64,000 nucleotides of DNA from RYN-230 sp963717125 (GTDB taxonomy: Bacteria; Actinomycetota; Actinomycetes; Streptosporangiales; Streptosporangiaceae): NCBI GenBank assembly GCA_963717125.1, contig CAVQVG010000015.1, positions 186,001-250,000 of the forward strand, read 5' to 3'. The position numbers were made by a program, and so were the translations under genes. Positions 16,933-25,861 of this stretch are shown piece by piece. The notes beneath the pieces were generated by a model that was not told the origin of the DNA, did no database searches, and saw nothing but the letters and a program-made list of their open reading frames with translations. Position 1 is the stretch's first letter; every line of letters begins with the position of its first letter.

Positions 16933-17715
16933 CTACCAGATCCGGCAGACCGGCGACAGCCCGGCTGCCTCGGCCAGCATCTGCTTGAGCTGCGGTATGC
17001 CGCCGCGGGACACGGCCAGATGCGGCCCGGTCAGGTCACGCTGCGCCGCGATATCCCCGCCGAACGCGGCTACGCACCCCTCCGGCGCCACGTTGGCCAG
17101 GGCCAGCAGCGCACCGGCCGCGCCCATCGGCCCGGCCAGGGCCAGGAAGCCGGCCGAGCCGACGTAGGTGTCACCGGAATAGCTGGCCAGCTCGTCCAGC
17201 AGCCGGTCCGGGCGGCCCGAGGAATCCTTGAGGCCGACCACCGGCAGCGCGCCGAGGTCGGCCACCGGGATCGCGGCACTGGTGATGAACGGGTTGTGGT
17301 ACGCGAGCACCGGGCGGTCCGCGGCCGCGTCGGCGATCTCGGCGTAGAAGCCGGCCAGCGCGGCCGGGCTGAGCGGGCCGCCCGTGCTGACCGGGCACCA
17401 GGTCAGCACGGCATCGGCCCCGGCGGCGACGGCGGTCTTGGTCAGCGTGACGGCCTGCCGGGCGGACGGGGCGCCGGTCCCCGCGATCACCGGCACGCTG
17501 TCCGGCAGCGCCGCGCGCACCGCCTCGATCAGCATCACCCGTTCCGCCTCGGTCAGCGTGGCCGCCTCCGCGGTGGTGCCGCACACCAGCACGCTGGTCA
17601 CCCCCCGGGTGGCCAGGTCGGCCGCGTGCTTGCCGGTCGCGACCGGATCGATCTCGCCGTCCGCGCCGAACAGCGTGACCAGGGCCACGCCCACGCCACC
17701 GAATACGACTGCCAT
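16933..17715 (-). CDS. Dihydrodipicolinate synthase/KDG aldolase-family lyase
   Basis: 260 aa from ATG 17715 (a GTG 12 bp upstream is also in frame). DapA-family signatures: LVCGTTAEAATLTEAER, VPVIAGTGAPSARQAV, VLAYHNPF (family Tyr) and VVGLKDSSG with the Schiff-base Lys. Members cleave or dehydrate 2-keto-3-deoxy sugar acids as well as making dihydrodipicolinate. The neighbouring dehydrogenase and dehydratase make a sugar-acid role more likely than lysine synthesis. It is transcribed divergently from the Gfo/Idh gene. Confidence 0.85.
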   Translation of the reverse strand: MAVVFGGVGVALVTLFGADGEIDPVATGKHAADLATRGVTSVLVCGTTAEAATLTEAERVMLIEAVRAALPDSVPVIAGTGAPSARQAVTLTKTAVAAGADAVLTWCPVSTGGPLSPAALAGFYAEIADAAADRPVLAYHNPFITSAAIPVADLGALPVVGLKDSSGRPDRLLDELASYSGDTYVGSAGFLALAGPMGAAGALLALANVAPEGCVAAFGGDIAAQRDLTGPHLAVSRGGIPQLKQMLAEAAGLSPVCRIW

Positions 17716-17827
17716 CGTGTGCCTCACTCCAGGGAAGGCCAGCGCGCCGTTTCCGGCACCCGAGGTTTCAGGCTACGTGGCTGCCCTGCCGCAGGCGAGA
17801 TCTACCTGCGCGGTCTACCGTGAAGAG

Positions 17828-18910
17828 ATGCCAGGGACGGGTGAGATTCGCTGGGGCATCATGGGCACGGCCGGCATCGCGCGGAAGCAGTTCCTGCCCG
17901 CGCTGCGGGAGGCGGGCGGGACCGCCGCCGTGGTGGCCGGCCGGGACCTGGCCCGGGCCCAGGACTACGCGGCCAGCCAGGGCATCGGGCGCGCCGTCCA
18001 GGGCTACCAGGCGCTGCTCGACGATCCCGGGGTGGACGCGATCTACCTGCCGCTGCCCAACGCACTGCACGCCGAGTGGACGATCAAGGCGCTGCGCGCG
18101 GGCAAGCCGGTGCTCTGCGAGAAGCCGCTGTGCGGCACGCTGGCTGAGACCCGGCACGTGCTCGCGGTCGCCCAGGAGACCGGGACGCTGCTCTGGGAGG
18201 CGTTCGTCTTCCCGTTCCAGGCGCAACTGGCCCAGCTGCGCGGCCTGCTCGCGGACGGCGCCATCGGCGAGCTGCGCGAGATCCAGGCCAACTTCCACTT
18301 CGAGCTGACCAACCCGGACAACATCCGGCTGCGCCCCGACCTGGCCGGCGGCGCGCTCAACGACGTCGGCTGCTACCCGGTCCGGCTGGCCGGCGAGCTG
18401 TTCACCGCCCCGCACGAGTCGGCCTGGGCGGCCTCCATCGAGGGCGGCGCCGGGGTGGACGTGGAAACCCAGGGCAGCCTGGGCTTCCCGGGCGGCAAGC
18501 GGCTGCTGCTGTCCTGCGGGTTCCGCCGTGCGGATGACACGTTCGCCCGCCTGCTGGGCAGCCGCGGGCAGATCAACATCACCGCGCCCTACCACCCCCG
18601 GGCCGAGGACACGTTCCAGGTCGCCGCGGCCGGGAAGCCGCCGCGCAACTACCCGGCCGCCGGCGGCGAGCAGCCGTTCACCGCGGCCATCCGGCACATC
18701 CAGGCCGTGCTGCGCGGCGAGGAAGAACCCCGCTCGCTGGCCCTGGACACCTCGCTGCGCACCGCGCAGGCCCTGCACGACCTGCACGAGAGCGCCGCGG
18801 CCCAGCAGCCCCCGGCCGGCCCGGCCCCGGCCGCCGCCGCCCCGGCGGGCACCGCCCAGGCCAGCACCGGGCCCGCCCAGGCGAGCACCGGACCCGCCCC
18901 GGTCACATGA
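17828..18910 (+). CDS. Gfo/Idh/MocA-family oxidoreductase
   Basis: 360 aa. ATG 17828 is followed by a Rossmann motif (WGIMGTAGIARKQFLPAL), then DAIYLPLPNALHAEWTIKALRAGKPVLCEKPL with the conserved EKP lysine, and the C-terminal substrate domain (GGALNDVGCYPVRLA). The last ~35 residues are an Ala/Pro/Thr tail including a repeated AQASTGP. It is an NAD(P)-dependent sugar or polyol dehydrogenase; substrate unassigned. It overlaps the DksA-like gene by ATGA. Confidence 0.88.
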   Translation: MPGTGEIRWGIMGTAGIARKQFLPALREAGGTAAVVAGRDLARAQDYAASQGIGRAVQGYQALLDDPGVDAIYLPLPNALHAEWTIKALRAGKPVLCEKPLCGTLAETRHVLAVAQETGTLLWEAFVFPFQAQLAQLRGLLADGAIGELREIQANFHFELTNPDNIRLRPDLAGGALNDVGCYPVRLAGELFTAPHESAWAASIEGGAGVDVETQGSLGFPGGKRLLLSCGFRRADDTFARLLGSRGQINITAPYHPRAEDTFQVAAAGKPPRNYPAAGGEQPFTAAIRHIQAVLRGEEEPRSLALDTSLRTAQALHDLHESAAAQQPPAGPAPAAAAPAGTAQASTGPAQASTGPAPVT

Positions 18911-19263
18911 GTGAGCTGCCGGACGCCGAGATCCGGGCCGCGCTGGACGCCGAGCGGGCCGCGACCCTGGACCGGATGGCCGCGCTGCGCCGTGACTTCG
19001 AGGGCATCGTGGACTCGGCCGCGCTGGTCGGCGCCGACGACGAACACGATCCCGAGGGCGCCACCATCGCGTTCGAGCGGGCGCAGCTGGCCGCGCTGCT
19101 CGACCAGGCCCGCGAGCACCTGGCCGACCTGGACCAGGCGCTGGCCCGGCTGGCCGGGGGCCGCTACGGGATCTGCGAACGGTGCGGCCAGCCGATCGCC
19201 CCGGCCCGGCTGGCCGCCCGCCCCGCGGCCCGCACCTGCATCAGCTGCGCGGCCGCGGGATAG
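18907..19263 (+). CDS. DksA/TraR-family zinc-finger protein
   Basis: 118 aa. A coiled-coil (residues 8-80) precedes GGRYGICERCGQPIAPARLAARPAARTCISC, the DksA-type CxxC-x17-CxxC zinc finger. Proteins like this can bind the RNA polymerase secondary channel, but many actinobacterial members are uncharacterised. It is translationally coupled to the upstream dehydrogenase. Confidence 0.85.
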   Translation: MSELPDAEIRAALDAERAATLDRMAALRRDFEGIVDSAALVGADDEHDPEGATIAFERAQLAALLDQAREHLADLDQALARLAGGRYGICERCGQPIAPARLAARPAARTCISCAAAG

Positions 19264-19297
19264 TGCGGCCCGGCGGCCGCACGTTAGCCTGCCCAGC

Positions 19298-21013
19298 ATG
19301 CGCCAGTACCGTAATGCCCAGTGGTACGCGGGCCCGGACCGCGGCTCCTACATCCACCGCGCCTGGATGCGACGCGGCCTGCCCGGCGAGGCGTTCAGCG
19401 GGCGCCCGCACATCGCCATCGCCAACACCGCCTCCGACCTCAGCCCCTGCAACAAGCACCTGAACGAGGTGTCGGCCAGCGTGCAGGCCGGCGTCTGGGC
19501 GGCGGGCGGCATCCCGCATGACATGCCGGTGATGTCGCTGGGCGAGACCCAGGTCCGGCCCACCGCGATGCTCTGGCGCAACCTGGCCGCGATGGCCGCC
19601 GAGGAGATGATCAGGGCCAACCCGGTGGACGGCGTGGTGCTGCTCGGCGGCTGCGACAAGACCATCCCGGCGCTGCTGATGGCGGCCGCCTCGGTCGACC
19701 TGCCCGCCGTGGTGGTGCCGGGCGGCCCGATGCTCACCGGCCACTTCCGCGGCACCCCGCTGGGCTGCGGCACCGACGTGTGGCGGCTGTCCGAGGAGGT
19801 CCGCGCCGGCACGCTGTCCGAAGCCGACTTCCTCGCCTCGGAGTCGGCCATGATCCGCAGCAAGGGGCACTGCAACACGATGGGCACCGCGTCCACCATG
19901 GCCTGCATGGCCGAGGCGCTGGGCATGACGCTGCCCGGCGTGGCCGGCACCCCGGCCCCGGACAGCCGGCTGCTGGAGGCGGCGCACCGCTCCGGCCGGC
20001 TAGCCGTGCAGCTGGTGCAGGATGGCCGCTGCCCCTCCACCGTGCTGACCCGGGCTTCTTTTCATAACGCCATCGTCGCGCTGGCCGCCATCGGCGGCTC
20101 GACGAATGCGGTGGTGCATCTGCTGGCCATCGCGGGCCGGGCCGGTGTCGATCTGACGCTGGATGATTTCGACAAGATCGGCTCGGCGGTGCCGCTGCTG
20201 GTCGATCTGGCCCCGGCGGGCAAGTACCTGATGGATGACTTCTTCCGGGCCGGTGGTCTGCTCGCGGTGCTCCGCGAGGTGGCCGACCTGCTCGACCCGG
20301 CCGCGGTCACCGTGACCGGGCGGCCGCTCACCGGGCAACTCGACGAGGCCCGGATCTGGGATGAGACGGTGATCCGGCCGCGCACCGACCCGCTGCTGGA
20401 CCAGGCGGGCATCGCGGTGCTGCGCGGCACGCTGGCGCCCGGCGGCGCGGTCATCAAGCCCGCGGCCGCCTCCCCGGAGCTGCTCCGGCACCGCGGCCGG
20501 GCCGTGGTGTTCGACAGCATCGAGGACCTGCGGCGCCGGCTGGACGACCCGGACCTGGACGTGGACGAGTCCAGTGTGCTGGTGCTCCGCGGCTGCGGGC
20601 CGCGCGGCTACCCGGGCATGCCCGAGGTGGGCAACACGCCGCTGCCCACCAAGCTGCTCGCGCGCGGAGTGCGCGACATGGTCCGGGTCAGCGATGCCCG
20701 GATGAGCGGGACCGCGTACGGCACGGTCGTGCTGCACGTGGCGCCGGAGGGCGCGGCGGGCGGGCCGCTCGCGCTGGTCCGGGACGGTGACCCGATCGTG
20801 CTGGACGTGCCCGGCCGGCGGCTGGACATCGACCTGCCCGCGGCCGAGCTGGCCAGCCGGTCGCCCGCGGCCGCGATGCTCGCCGCGCTGCCGGCCCCGC
20901 GGCGCGGCTGGGAACGCCTGTACATCGACCACGTCATGCAGGCCGACCGCGGCGCCGACCTGGACTTCCTGGCCGGCTCCACCGGCCACGAGGTCACCCG
21001 CGACTCGCACTAA
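19298..21013 (+). CDS. IlvD/Edd-family dehydratase, probably sugar-acid (pentonate) type
   Basis: 571 aa from ATG 19298. Iron-sulphur and active-site motifs of the family are present: SDLSPCNKHL, GGCDKTIPALLMAAA and KGHCNTMGTASTMACMAEALGM, then SDARMSGTAYGTVVLHVAPE near the end. The length and the GSYIHRAWMRRGLP start resemble L-arabinonate/D-xylonate dehydratases rather than IlvD. Next to a DHDPS-family aldolase and a sugar dehydrogenase, it fits a non-phosphorylative pentose or sugar-acid route. A branched-chain amino acid role is the alternative. Confidence 0.87.
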   Translation: MRQYRNAQWYAGPDRGSYIHRAWMRRGLPGEAFSGRPHIAIANTASDLSPCNKHLNEVSASVQAGVWAAGGIPHDMPVMSLGETQVRPTAMLWRNLAAMAAEEMIRANPVDGVVLLGGCDKTIPALLMAAASVDLPAVVVPGGPMLTGHFRGTPLGCGTDVWRLSEEVRAGTLSEADFLASESAMIRSKGHCNTMGTASTMACMAEALGMTLPGVAGTPAPDSRLLEAAHRSGRLAVQLVQDGRCPSTVLTRASFHNAIVALAAIGGSTNAVVHLLAIAGRAGVDLTLDDFDKIGSAVPLLVDLAPAGKYLMDDFFRAGGLLAVLREVADLLDPAAVTVTGRPLTGQLDEARIWDETVIRPRTDPLLDQAGIAVLRGTLAPGGAVIKPAAASPELLRHRGRAVVFDSIEDLRRRLDDPDLDVDESSVLVLRGCGPRGYPGMPEVGNTPLPTKLLARGVRDMVRVSDARMSGTAYGTVVLHVAPEGAAGGPLALVRDGDPIVLDVPGRRLDIDLPAAELASRSPAAAMLAALPAPRRGWERLYIDHVMQADRGADLDFLAGSTGHEVTRDSH

Positions 21014-21091
21014 CCACCGGGCCGGCTGACCAGGCCCTGATTTCTGGGATGAGACGCTGTCCTTGACGGGCGACGATCGGAGGGGACGCGG

Positions 21092-22069
21092 ATGGCCGGA
21101 CAGGACCGGCGGCCGGACTGGGTGGATCCCGAGCTGGCCACGCTGACCAGGGACAGATTCTCCGACCTGGCCTGGATCTACGAGCGCAAGCTGGACGGCG
21201 AGCGGTGCCTGACGTACCGCGACGGCGCGGACCTCCGGCTGATGACCCGGAACCAGAAGGTGGTCAGCGGCACCTACCCGGAGCTGGCCGAGGCGCTGGC
21301 CGCCCAGCAGGCCAGCGATTTCATCGTGGACGGCGAGGTGGTCGCGTTCGAGAACGGGCAGACCCGGTTCGCCGAGCTGCAGCAGCGGATGCAGGTCGTC
21401 CACCCAGGCCCCGAACTGCTCCATCAGGTGCCAGTGACGTACTACATCTTCGACGTGCTGTGGGCGGACGGCACGGACCTGCGCCCGCTGCCGCTGCTGG
21501 AACGCAAGCAGCACCTGCGCGACCTGCTGTCGTTCGGCGGCCCGCTGCAGTACACCGAGCACCGGGTGCGGGACGGCGAGCAGTACTACCTGGAGGCCTG
21601 CCGCTTGGGCTGGGAGGGGCTGATCGCCAAGCGGGCCGACGCGCCGTACCGGTCCGGCCGGACCAAGGACTGGCTGAAGTTCAAGTGCGAGAACAACCAG
21701 GAGTTCGTGATCGGCGGCTGGACCGACCCGCAGGGCACCCGGATCGGCCTGGGTGCGCTGCTGATCGGCTACTACGACAGCGACGGGCAGCTGGTTTACG
21801 CGGGCAAGGTGGGCACCGGTTTCAACACCGCCACGCTGCGCCTGCTGCACGGCGAGCTGACCAAGCTGGAGCGGGACACGCCACCGTTCAGCCGGGGCGA
21901 GCTGCCCCGGCCGAACGGCGTGCACTGGGCCGAGCCGCAACTGGTCGGGCAGGTCGGGTTCAGCGAGTGGACCACCGCCGGAGAGCTGCGCCACCCCCGG
22001 TTCCAGGGCCTGCGCCGGGACAAGAGCCCGGCCGAGGTGATCAGGGAGGTGCCACAAGACGATGGCTGA
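21092..22069 (+). CDS. ATP-dependent DNA ligase, LigC/LigD ligase domain
   Basis: 325 aa; GGAGGGG precedes ATG 21092. Motif I is KLDGER at residues 33-38 with Lys33 as the adenylated residue. Also FIVDGEVVAF (motif III), EGLIAKRAD (IV) and DWLKFKC (V), followed by an OB-fold domain (YAGKVGTGFN). This is the ligase module of bacterial non-homologous end joining as a separate gene. The next gene is the matching polymerase module, overlapping by 8 bp. Confidence 0.92.
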   Translation: MAGQDRRPDWVDPELATLTRDRFSDLAWIYERKLDGERCLTYRDGADLRLMTRNQKVVSGTYPELAEALAAQQASDFIVDGEVVAFENGQTRFAELQQRMQVVHPGPELLHQVPVTYYIFDVLWADGTDLRPLPLLERKQHLRDLLSFGGPLQYTEHRVRDGEQYYLEACRLGWEGLIAKRADAPYRSGRTKDWLKFKCENNQEFVIGGWTDPQGTRIGLGALLIGYYDSDGQLVYAGKVGTGFNTATLRLLHGELTKLERDTPPFSRGELPRPNGVHWAEPQLVGQVGFSEWTTAGELRHPRFQGLRRDKSPAEVIREVPQDDG

Positions 22070-22997
22070 CACCGCGGCTCGCGAGCAGCTCCGGGTGGGA
22101 CGGCAGACCGTCCCGCTGTCCAACACGGGCAAGGTGCTCTTCCCCGCGGACGGCATCACCAAGGGCGACCTGATCCGGTACTACCGGGACATCGCCGGGG
22201 TGATGCTGCCCTACCTGCGCGACCGGCCACTGTCCCTGGCCCGCTACCCGGAGGGGATCACCGGGGAGCGGATCTTCCAGAAGAACGTCGGCCGGCACTT
22301 CCCGGACTGGATCCCGCGGGCCGCGGTGGACAAGGCCGGCGGCGAGCTATGCCAGGTGCTCGCCGAGAAGCCAGCCGATCTGGTGTACCTGGCCAACCAG
22401 GCCTGCATCGAGCTGCACGCGCTGCTCAGCCGGACCGGCTCGCTGCACCAGCCGGACCAGCTGATCTTCGACCTGGATCCGCCCGGCGAGGACCGGTTCG
22501 GCGACGTGCGCACGGTGGCGCTGCGGCTGCGCGCCATCCTGGCCGACGACCTGGGGCTGACCTCGTACGTCAAGACCACCGGGAGCAAGGGGCTGCACGT
22601 CCTGGTCCCGCTGAACGCCCGGGAGGACTTCGACGCGGTACGCGAGTTCGCCCGCCAGGTGGCCGGGGTACTGGCCGCGGCCGAGCCTGACCTGGTCACC
22701 GTCGAGCAGCGCAAGGACGCCCGCGGGGACCGCATCTACGCGGACATCATGCGGAACGGCTACGCGCAGACCGCCGTCGCGCCCTACTCGGTCCGCGCCC
22801 GCCCGGGCGCCCCGGTGGCGGTGCCGCTGCACTGGGACGAGGTCGCCGACCCCGGGCTGACCGCGCGCGCCGTGACCATCCGGAACATCGCCGCCCGGCT
22901 GGACGAGCTGGCCCGCTCGGGCGACCCGTGGGCCGGGATGACCCGGCACCGGTACGGGCTGACCCGCCCGCGCCGGCTGCTGCGCGGGCTGTCGTAG
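22062..22997 (+). CDS. LigD-type NHEJ polymerase/primase (PrimPol)
   Basis: 311 aa. VPLSNTGKVLFPADGITKGDLIRYY is the typical start of LigD polymerase domains. The metal-binding DLDP motif lies in LIFDLDPPGED and the catalytic region continues with TTGSKGLHVLVPL. IYADIMRNGYAQTAVAPYSVRARPGAPVAVPLHWDEV is the family's C-terminal block. It acts with the upstream ligase in gap filling at double-strand breaks. No Ku gene is in the window. Confidence 0.92.
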   Translation: MADTAAREQLRVGRQTVPLSNTGKVLFPADGITKGDLIRYYRDIAGVMLPYLRDRPLSLARYPEGITGERIFQKNVGRHFPDWIPRAAVDKAGGELCQVLAEKPADLVYLANQACIELHALLSRTGSLHQPDQLIFDLDPPGEDRFGDVRTVALRLRAILADDLGLTSYVKTTGSKGLHVLVPLNAREDFDAVREFARQVAGVLAAAEPDLVTVEQRKDARGDRIYADIMRNGYAQTAVAPYSVRARPGAPVAVPLHWDEVADPGLTARAVTIRNIAARLDELARSGDPWAGMTRHRYGLTRPRRLLRGLS

Positions 22998-23032
22998 GGT
23001 CATACCCACGGCCGAGAAAGCGAGGAACCGGG

Positions 23033-23557
23033 ATGACCCTTGGTGATCTGCTGGCTGATACGTTCGGCCGGGTCCGCGGCGTCGTGCACGACGTCTCCCG
23101 CGGGCTGACCGGGGACCAGCTGGCCTTCCGCCCGGCCGGGCAGGCCAACTCCATCGCCTGGCTGGTCTGGCACCTGACCCGGATCCAGGACGATCACGTG
23201 TCCGCCGTCGCGGGCACCGAGCAGGCCTGGATCGCGCAGGGCTGGGCCGACCGGTTCGGGCTGCCCTACCTCCCCACCGACACCGGCTACGGGCACAGCC
23301 CCGAGCAGGTCGCGGCCTGCCGTGTCCCGGCCGAGCTGCTGACCGGGTACCACGACGCCGTCTACCGCAACAGCGTCAGCTACGTGCAGGGCCTCACCGA
23401 ACCAGAACTGGACCGCATCGTGGACCGGGCCTGGTCGCCGCCGGTCACCCTGGGCGTCCGGCTGGTCAGCGTGATCTCGGATGACCTGCAGCACGCCGGC
23501 CAGGCCGCCTACCTGCACGGCCTGGTGGTCAAGGGCTGGGACGCCGCGGACGTGTGA
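23033..23557 (+). CDS. DinB/DUF664-family protein
   Basis: 174 aa from ATG 23033. WLVWHLTRIQDDHVSAV and DDLQHAGQAAYLHGL supply the His residues of the DinB four-helix metal site. Actinobacterial members act as putative thiol (mycothiol or bacillithiol) transferases; the substrate is unknown. It is convergent with the helicase gene, separated by a hairpin. Confidence 0.85.
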   Translation: MTLGDLLADTFGRVRGVVHDVSRGLTGDQLAFRPAGQANSIAWLVWHLTRIQDDHVSAVAGTEQAWIAQGWADRFGLPYLPTDTGYGHSPEQVAACRVPAELLTGYHDAVYRNSVSYVQGLTEPELDRIVDRAWSPPVTLGVRLVSVISDDLQHAGQAAYLHGLVVKGWDAADV

Positions 23558-23562
23558 TCCGC

Positions 23563-23580
23563 GCCCGGCTTAGGCCGGGC
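23563..23580. terminator. Compact bidirectional hairpin GCCCGGC-TTAG-GCCGGGC
   Basis: A perfect 7-bp stem lies between the convergent DinB and helicase genes. The loop contains the helicase stop codon (TAA on the minus strand). No T-run is present. Confidence 0.6.
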
Positions 23581-25753
23581 CGAACAGCGAGTCCAGCGCG
23601 GCGTCGATGGTCGCGGCCAGCGGCCCGATCGTGGGCACCAGCGGCTCCGGCGGCGTGGCCTGCACCGGCTCGCACACGGCCTGCGCGGCCGGGGTGAGGA
23701 ACCGGGTCAGCTGCGCGTACCCGTGCCGGTCGTCCGCGGACATCCGGTGCAGGTGCATCCGCAGCGGCGCGTACAGGTACAGCTCGTCCCGGGCCCGGGT
23801 GACCGCCACGTAGAACAGCCGCCGCTCCTCGGCCAGCCCCTCCGGGCTGCCCAGCGCCATGTCGCTGGGTACCGCCCCGTCCACCAGGTGCATCAGATGC
23901 ACCACCGGCCACTCCAGCCCCTTGGCCGAGTGGATCGTGGACAGCACCAGGTAATCCTCGTCCAGCCGCGGTGGGCCGGCCAGGTCCGACGCCGACACGG
24001 GCGGGTCGAGGGCCAGCTCTACGAGCGCGTCATGCAGCGACGGCCGGGTGGCCGCCGCGTCGGCCAGCCGCGCGAGATCATTGAGCCTAACGCCAGCATC
24101 CGGGTATCGGCCGCGCAGCGGGGCGTCCAGGGCCGCCAGGATCGCGGTCGCCCGGTCCGCCGTCCGGTCCAGGGCCGCCGCCCCGGCCAGGGCCGACAGG
24201 GTGGCGGTCACCGCGGCGCGGGACTTGGCCGGCATCGCGGCCGCCGCCTCGGCCCACCGGCCGAGGGGGTCTGACCCGGCCAGCTGCTGTATTGGCCCGG
24301 GGGGACGACCCCCCGAACCCCCCGCCATTTCAACCCGTGACGACGAACCCCCCTGGACCCCCCGCTCGCCGCTTCGCGCCGAACGCTGGCTCGGCGGGAA
24401 CCCGCCTGCGGCGGACCCCGCCTCTCCAGCGAGTCCCGGTTCTGTCAGCCCCAAGGCATCCATCGCGCGGCGGGCGTGTACCGGGCCGACGCCCTCGTGC
24501 AGCCGGAGTACCCGGAACCACGCGATGTCGTCGGCCGGGTTGGCCACCACCCGGGCCGCGGCCAGGAAGTCCTTCACGTGCGCCGCCTCGGTGAAGCGCA
24601 GCCCGCCGTACTTGATGAACGGGATGCCGCGCACCGACAGCTCGACTTCCAGCACGTCGCTGTGCCCGGCCGCGCGCATCAGCACGGCCTGGTCGCGCAG
24701 GTCCGCGCCGGCCTCGTGGGCGGCCAGCACCCGGGCGCAGATCTCCCGGGCCTGGGTGGCCTCGTCGTGGCAGCGGACCAGCTGCGGACGGCTGCCCGGC
24801 CCACGGTCCGAGGTCAGCGCCAGCTCCAGGCCCGGGGACTGCGGCCGGACCGTGTTGGCCAGGGTCAGCACCGCGGCCTTGGACCGGTAGTTCCGGGCCA
24901 GCCGGACCACCTCGAGGCCCGGGTAGTGCTCGCCGAGTTCGCGCAGGTGGGCCGGGTCCGCGCCGCGGAACGCGTAGATCGCCTGCGCGTCATCGCCGAC
25001 GCAGGTCAGCCCCTGGCCGTCCGGGCGGAGCAGCCGGACGATGTCCGCCTGCACCGCGTTGACGTCCTGGTATTCGTCCACCAGCACGGCGTCGAACATG
25101 CCGCGCAGCACCGGCCCGGCGGCCGGGTCGGCCAGCGCGGCCCGCCACAGCAGCAGCAGATCGTCGAAGTCGACCAGGCCATGCTGCCGCTTGTGCGCGA
25201 CATACCCGCGGAACAGGCCGCCCAGCTCCGCCTCGTAGTCCGCGCACCACGGGAAGCTGGCCTTGATGACCTGCTGGACGGTGGCGTGCGTGTTCACGCA
25301 CCGGGTGTAGATGTCCGCGCACGTGGCCGCCCGGGGCGCGCGCCGCTGGGTGCCGACCAGTCCGTGCTCGGCCCGGGCCGCGTCCATCAGGTCGTTCACA
25401 TCCGGCGGGTCGATCACGCTGAACGCGGGCGGCAGCGAGAACGACTCGGCGTGCGCCCGGATGATCTGGTGCGCGACCGCGTGGAACGTGCCGCCGCACA
25501 CCCGGTCCGCCGCGGCCGACCCGGCCGGGGCGACCCGGGCCAGCATGTCGTCCGCGGCCCGCCGGGTGAAGGTCAGCAGCAGGATCCGGCTGGCCGGCAC
25601 GCCCTGGGCGCGCAGCCAGGCGGCCCGGGCGACCAGCGTGCGCGTCTTGCCGGTGCCCGCCCCGGCCAGCACCAGCAGCGGCCCGCCCTGGTGCGTCACG
25701 GCTTTGCACTGATCTTCGTTCAGCCCGTCGAGCAGGCCGGCCGGTTCGAACAT
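23570..25753 (-). CDS. UvrD/PcrA-like superfamily 1 DNA helicase
   Basis: 727 aa. Motif I LAGAGTGKTRT, motif Ia LLLTFTRRAADDM, motif II VDEYQDVN, motif III GDDAQAIYAFRGA, motif IV RLARNYRS, motif V STIHSAKGLEW, motif VI YVAVTRARDELYLY. A translocating 3'-5' helicase in DNA repair or recombination. Between motifs IV and V (24290-24430) lies a Gly/Ser/Arg-rich insertion with no helicase homology. It starts with ATG 25753. The region resembles a short repeat inserted in frame. Confidence 0.92.
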   Translation of the reverse strand: MFEPAGLLDGLNEDQCKAVTHQGGPLLVLAGAGTGKTRTLVARAAWLRAQGVPASRILLLTFTRRAADDMLARVAPAGSAAADRVCGGTFHAVAHQIIRAHAESFSLPPAFSVIDPPDVNDLMDAARAEHGLVGTQRRAPRAATCADIYTRCVNTHATVQQVIKASFPWCADYEAELGGLFRGYVAHKRQHGLVDFDDLLLLWRAALADPAAGPVLRGMFDAVLVDEYQDVNAVQADIVRLLRPDGQGLTCVGDDAQAIYAFRGADPAHLRELGEHYPGLEVVRLARNYRSKAAVLTLANTVRPQSPGLELALTSDRGPGSRPQLVRCHDEATQAREICARVLAAHEAGADLRDQAVLMRAAGHSDVLEVELSVRGIPFIKYGGLRFTEAAHVKDFLAAARVVANPADDIAWFRVLRLHEGVGPVHARRAMDALGLTEPGLAGEAGSAAGGFPPSQRSARSGERGVQGGSSSRVEMAGGSGGRPPGPIQQLAGSDPLGRWAEAAAAMPAKSRAAVTATLSALAGAAALDRTADRATAILAALDAPLRGRYPDAGVRLNDLARLADAAATRPSLHDALVELALDPPVSASDLAGPPRLDEDYLVLSTIHSAKGLEWPVVHLMHLVDGAVPSDMALGSPEGLAEERRLFYVAVTRARDELYLYAPLRMHLHRMSADDRHGYAQLTRFLTPAAQAVCEPVQATPPEPLVPTIGPLAATIDAALDSLFGPA

Positions 25754-25861
25754 GGAGACGAATGTATCGGCCTCGGCACGGACCGGGCCAGATGCCCCGC
25801 CGGCCGGCTCATCCTCCAGCTGGCCAGGCCTTCCGGCGCGGCAGGTCCATCGTGTCGTGTG

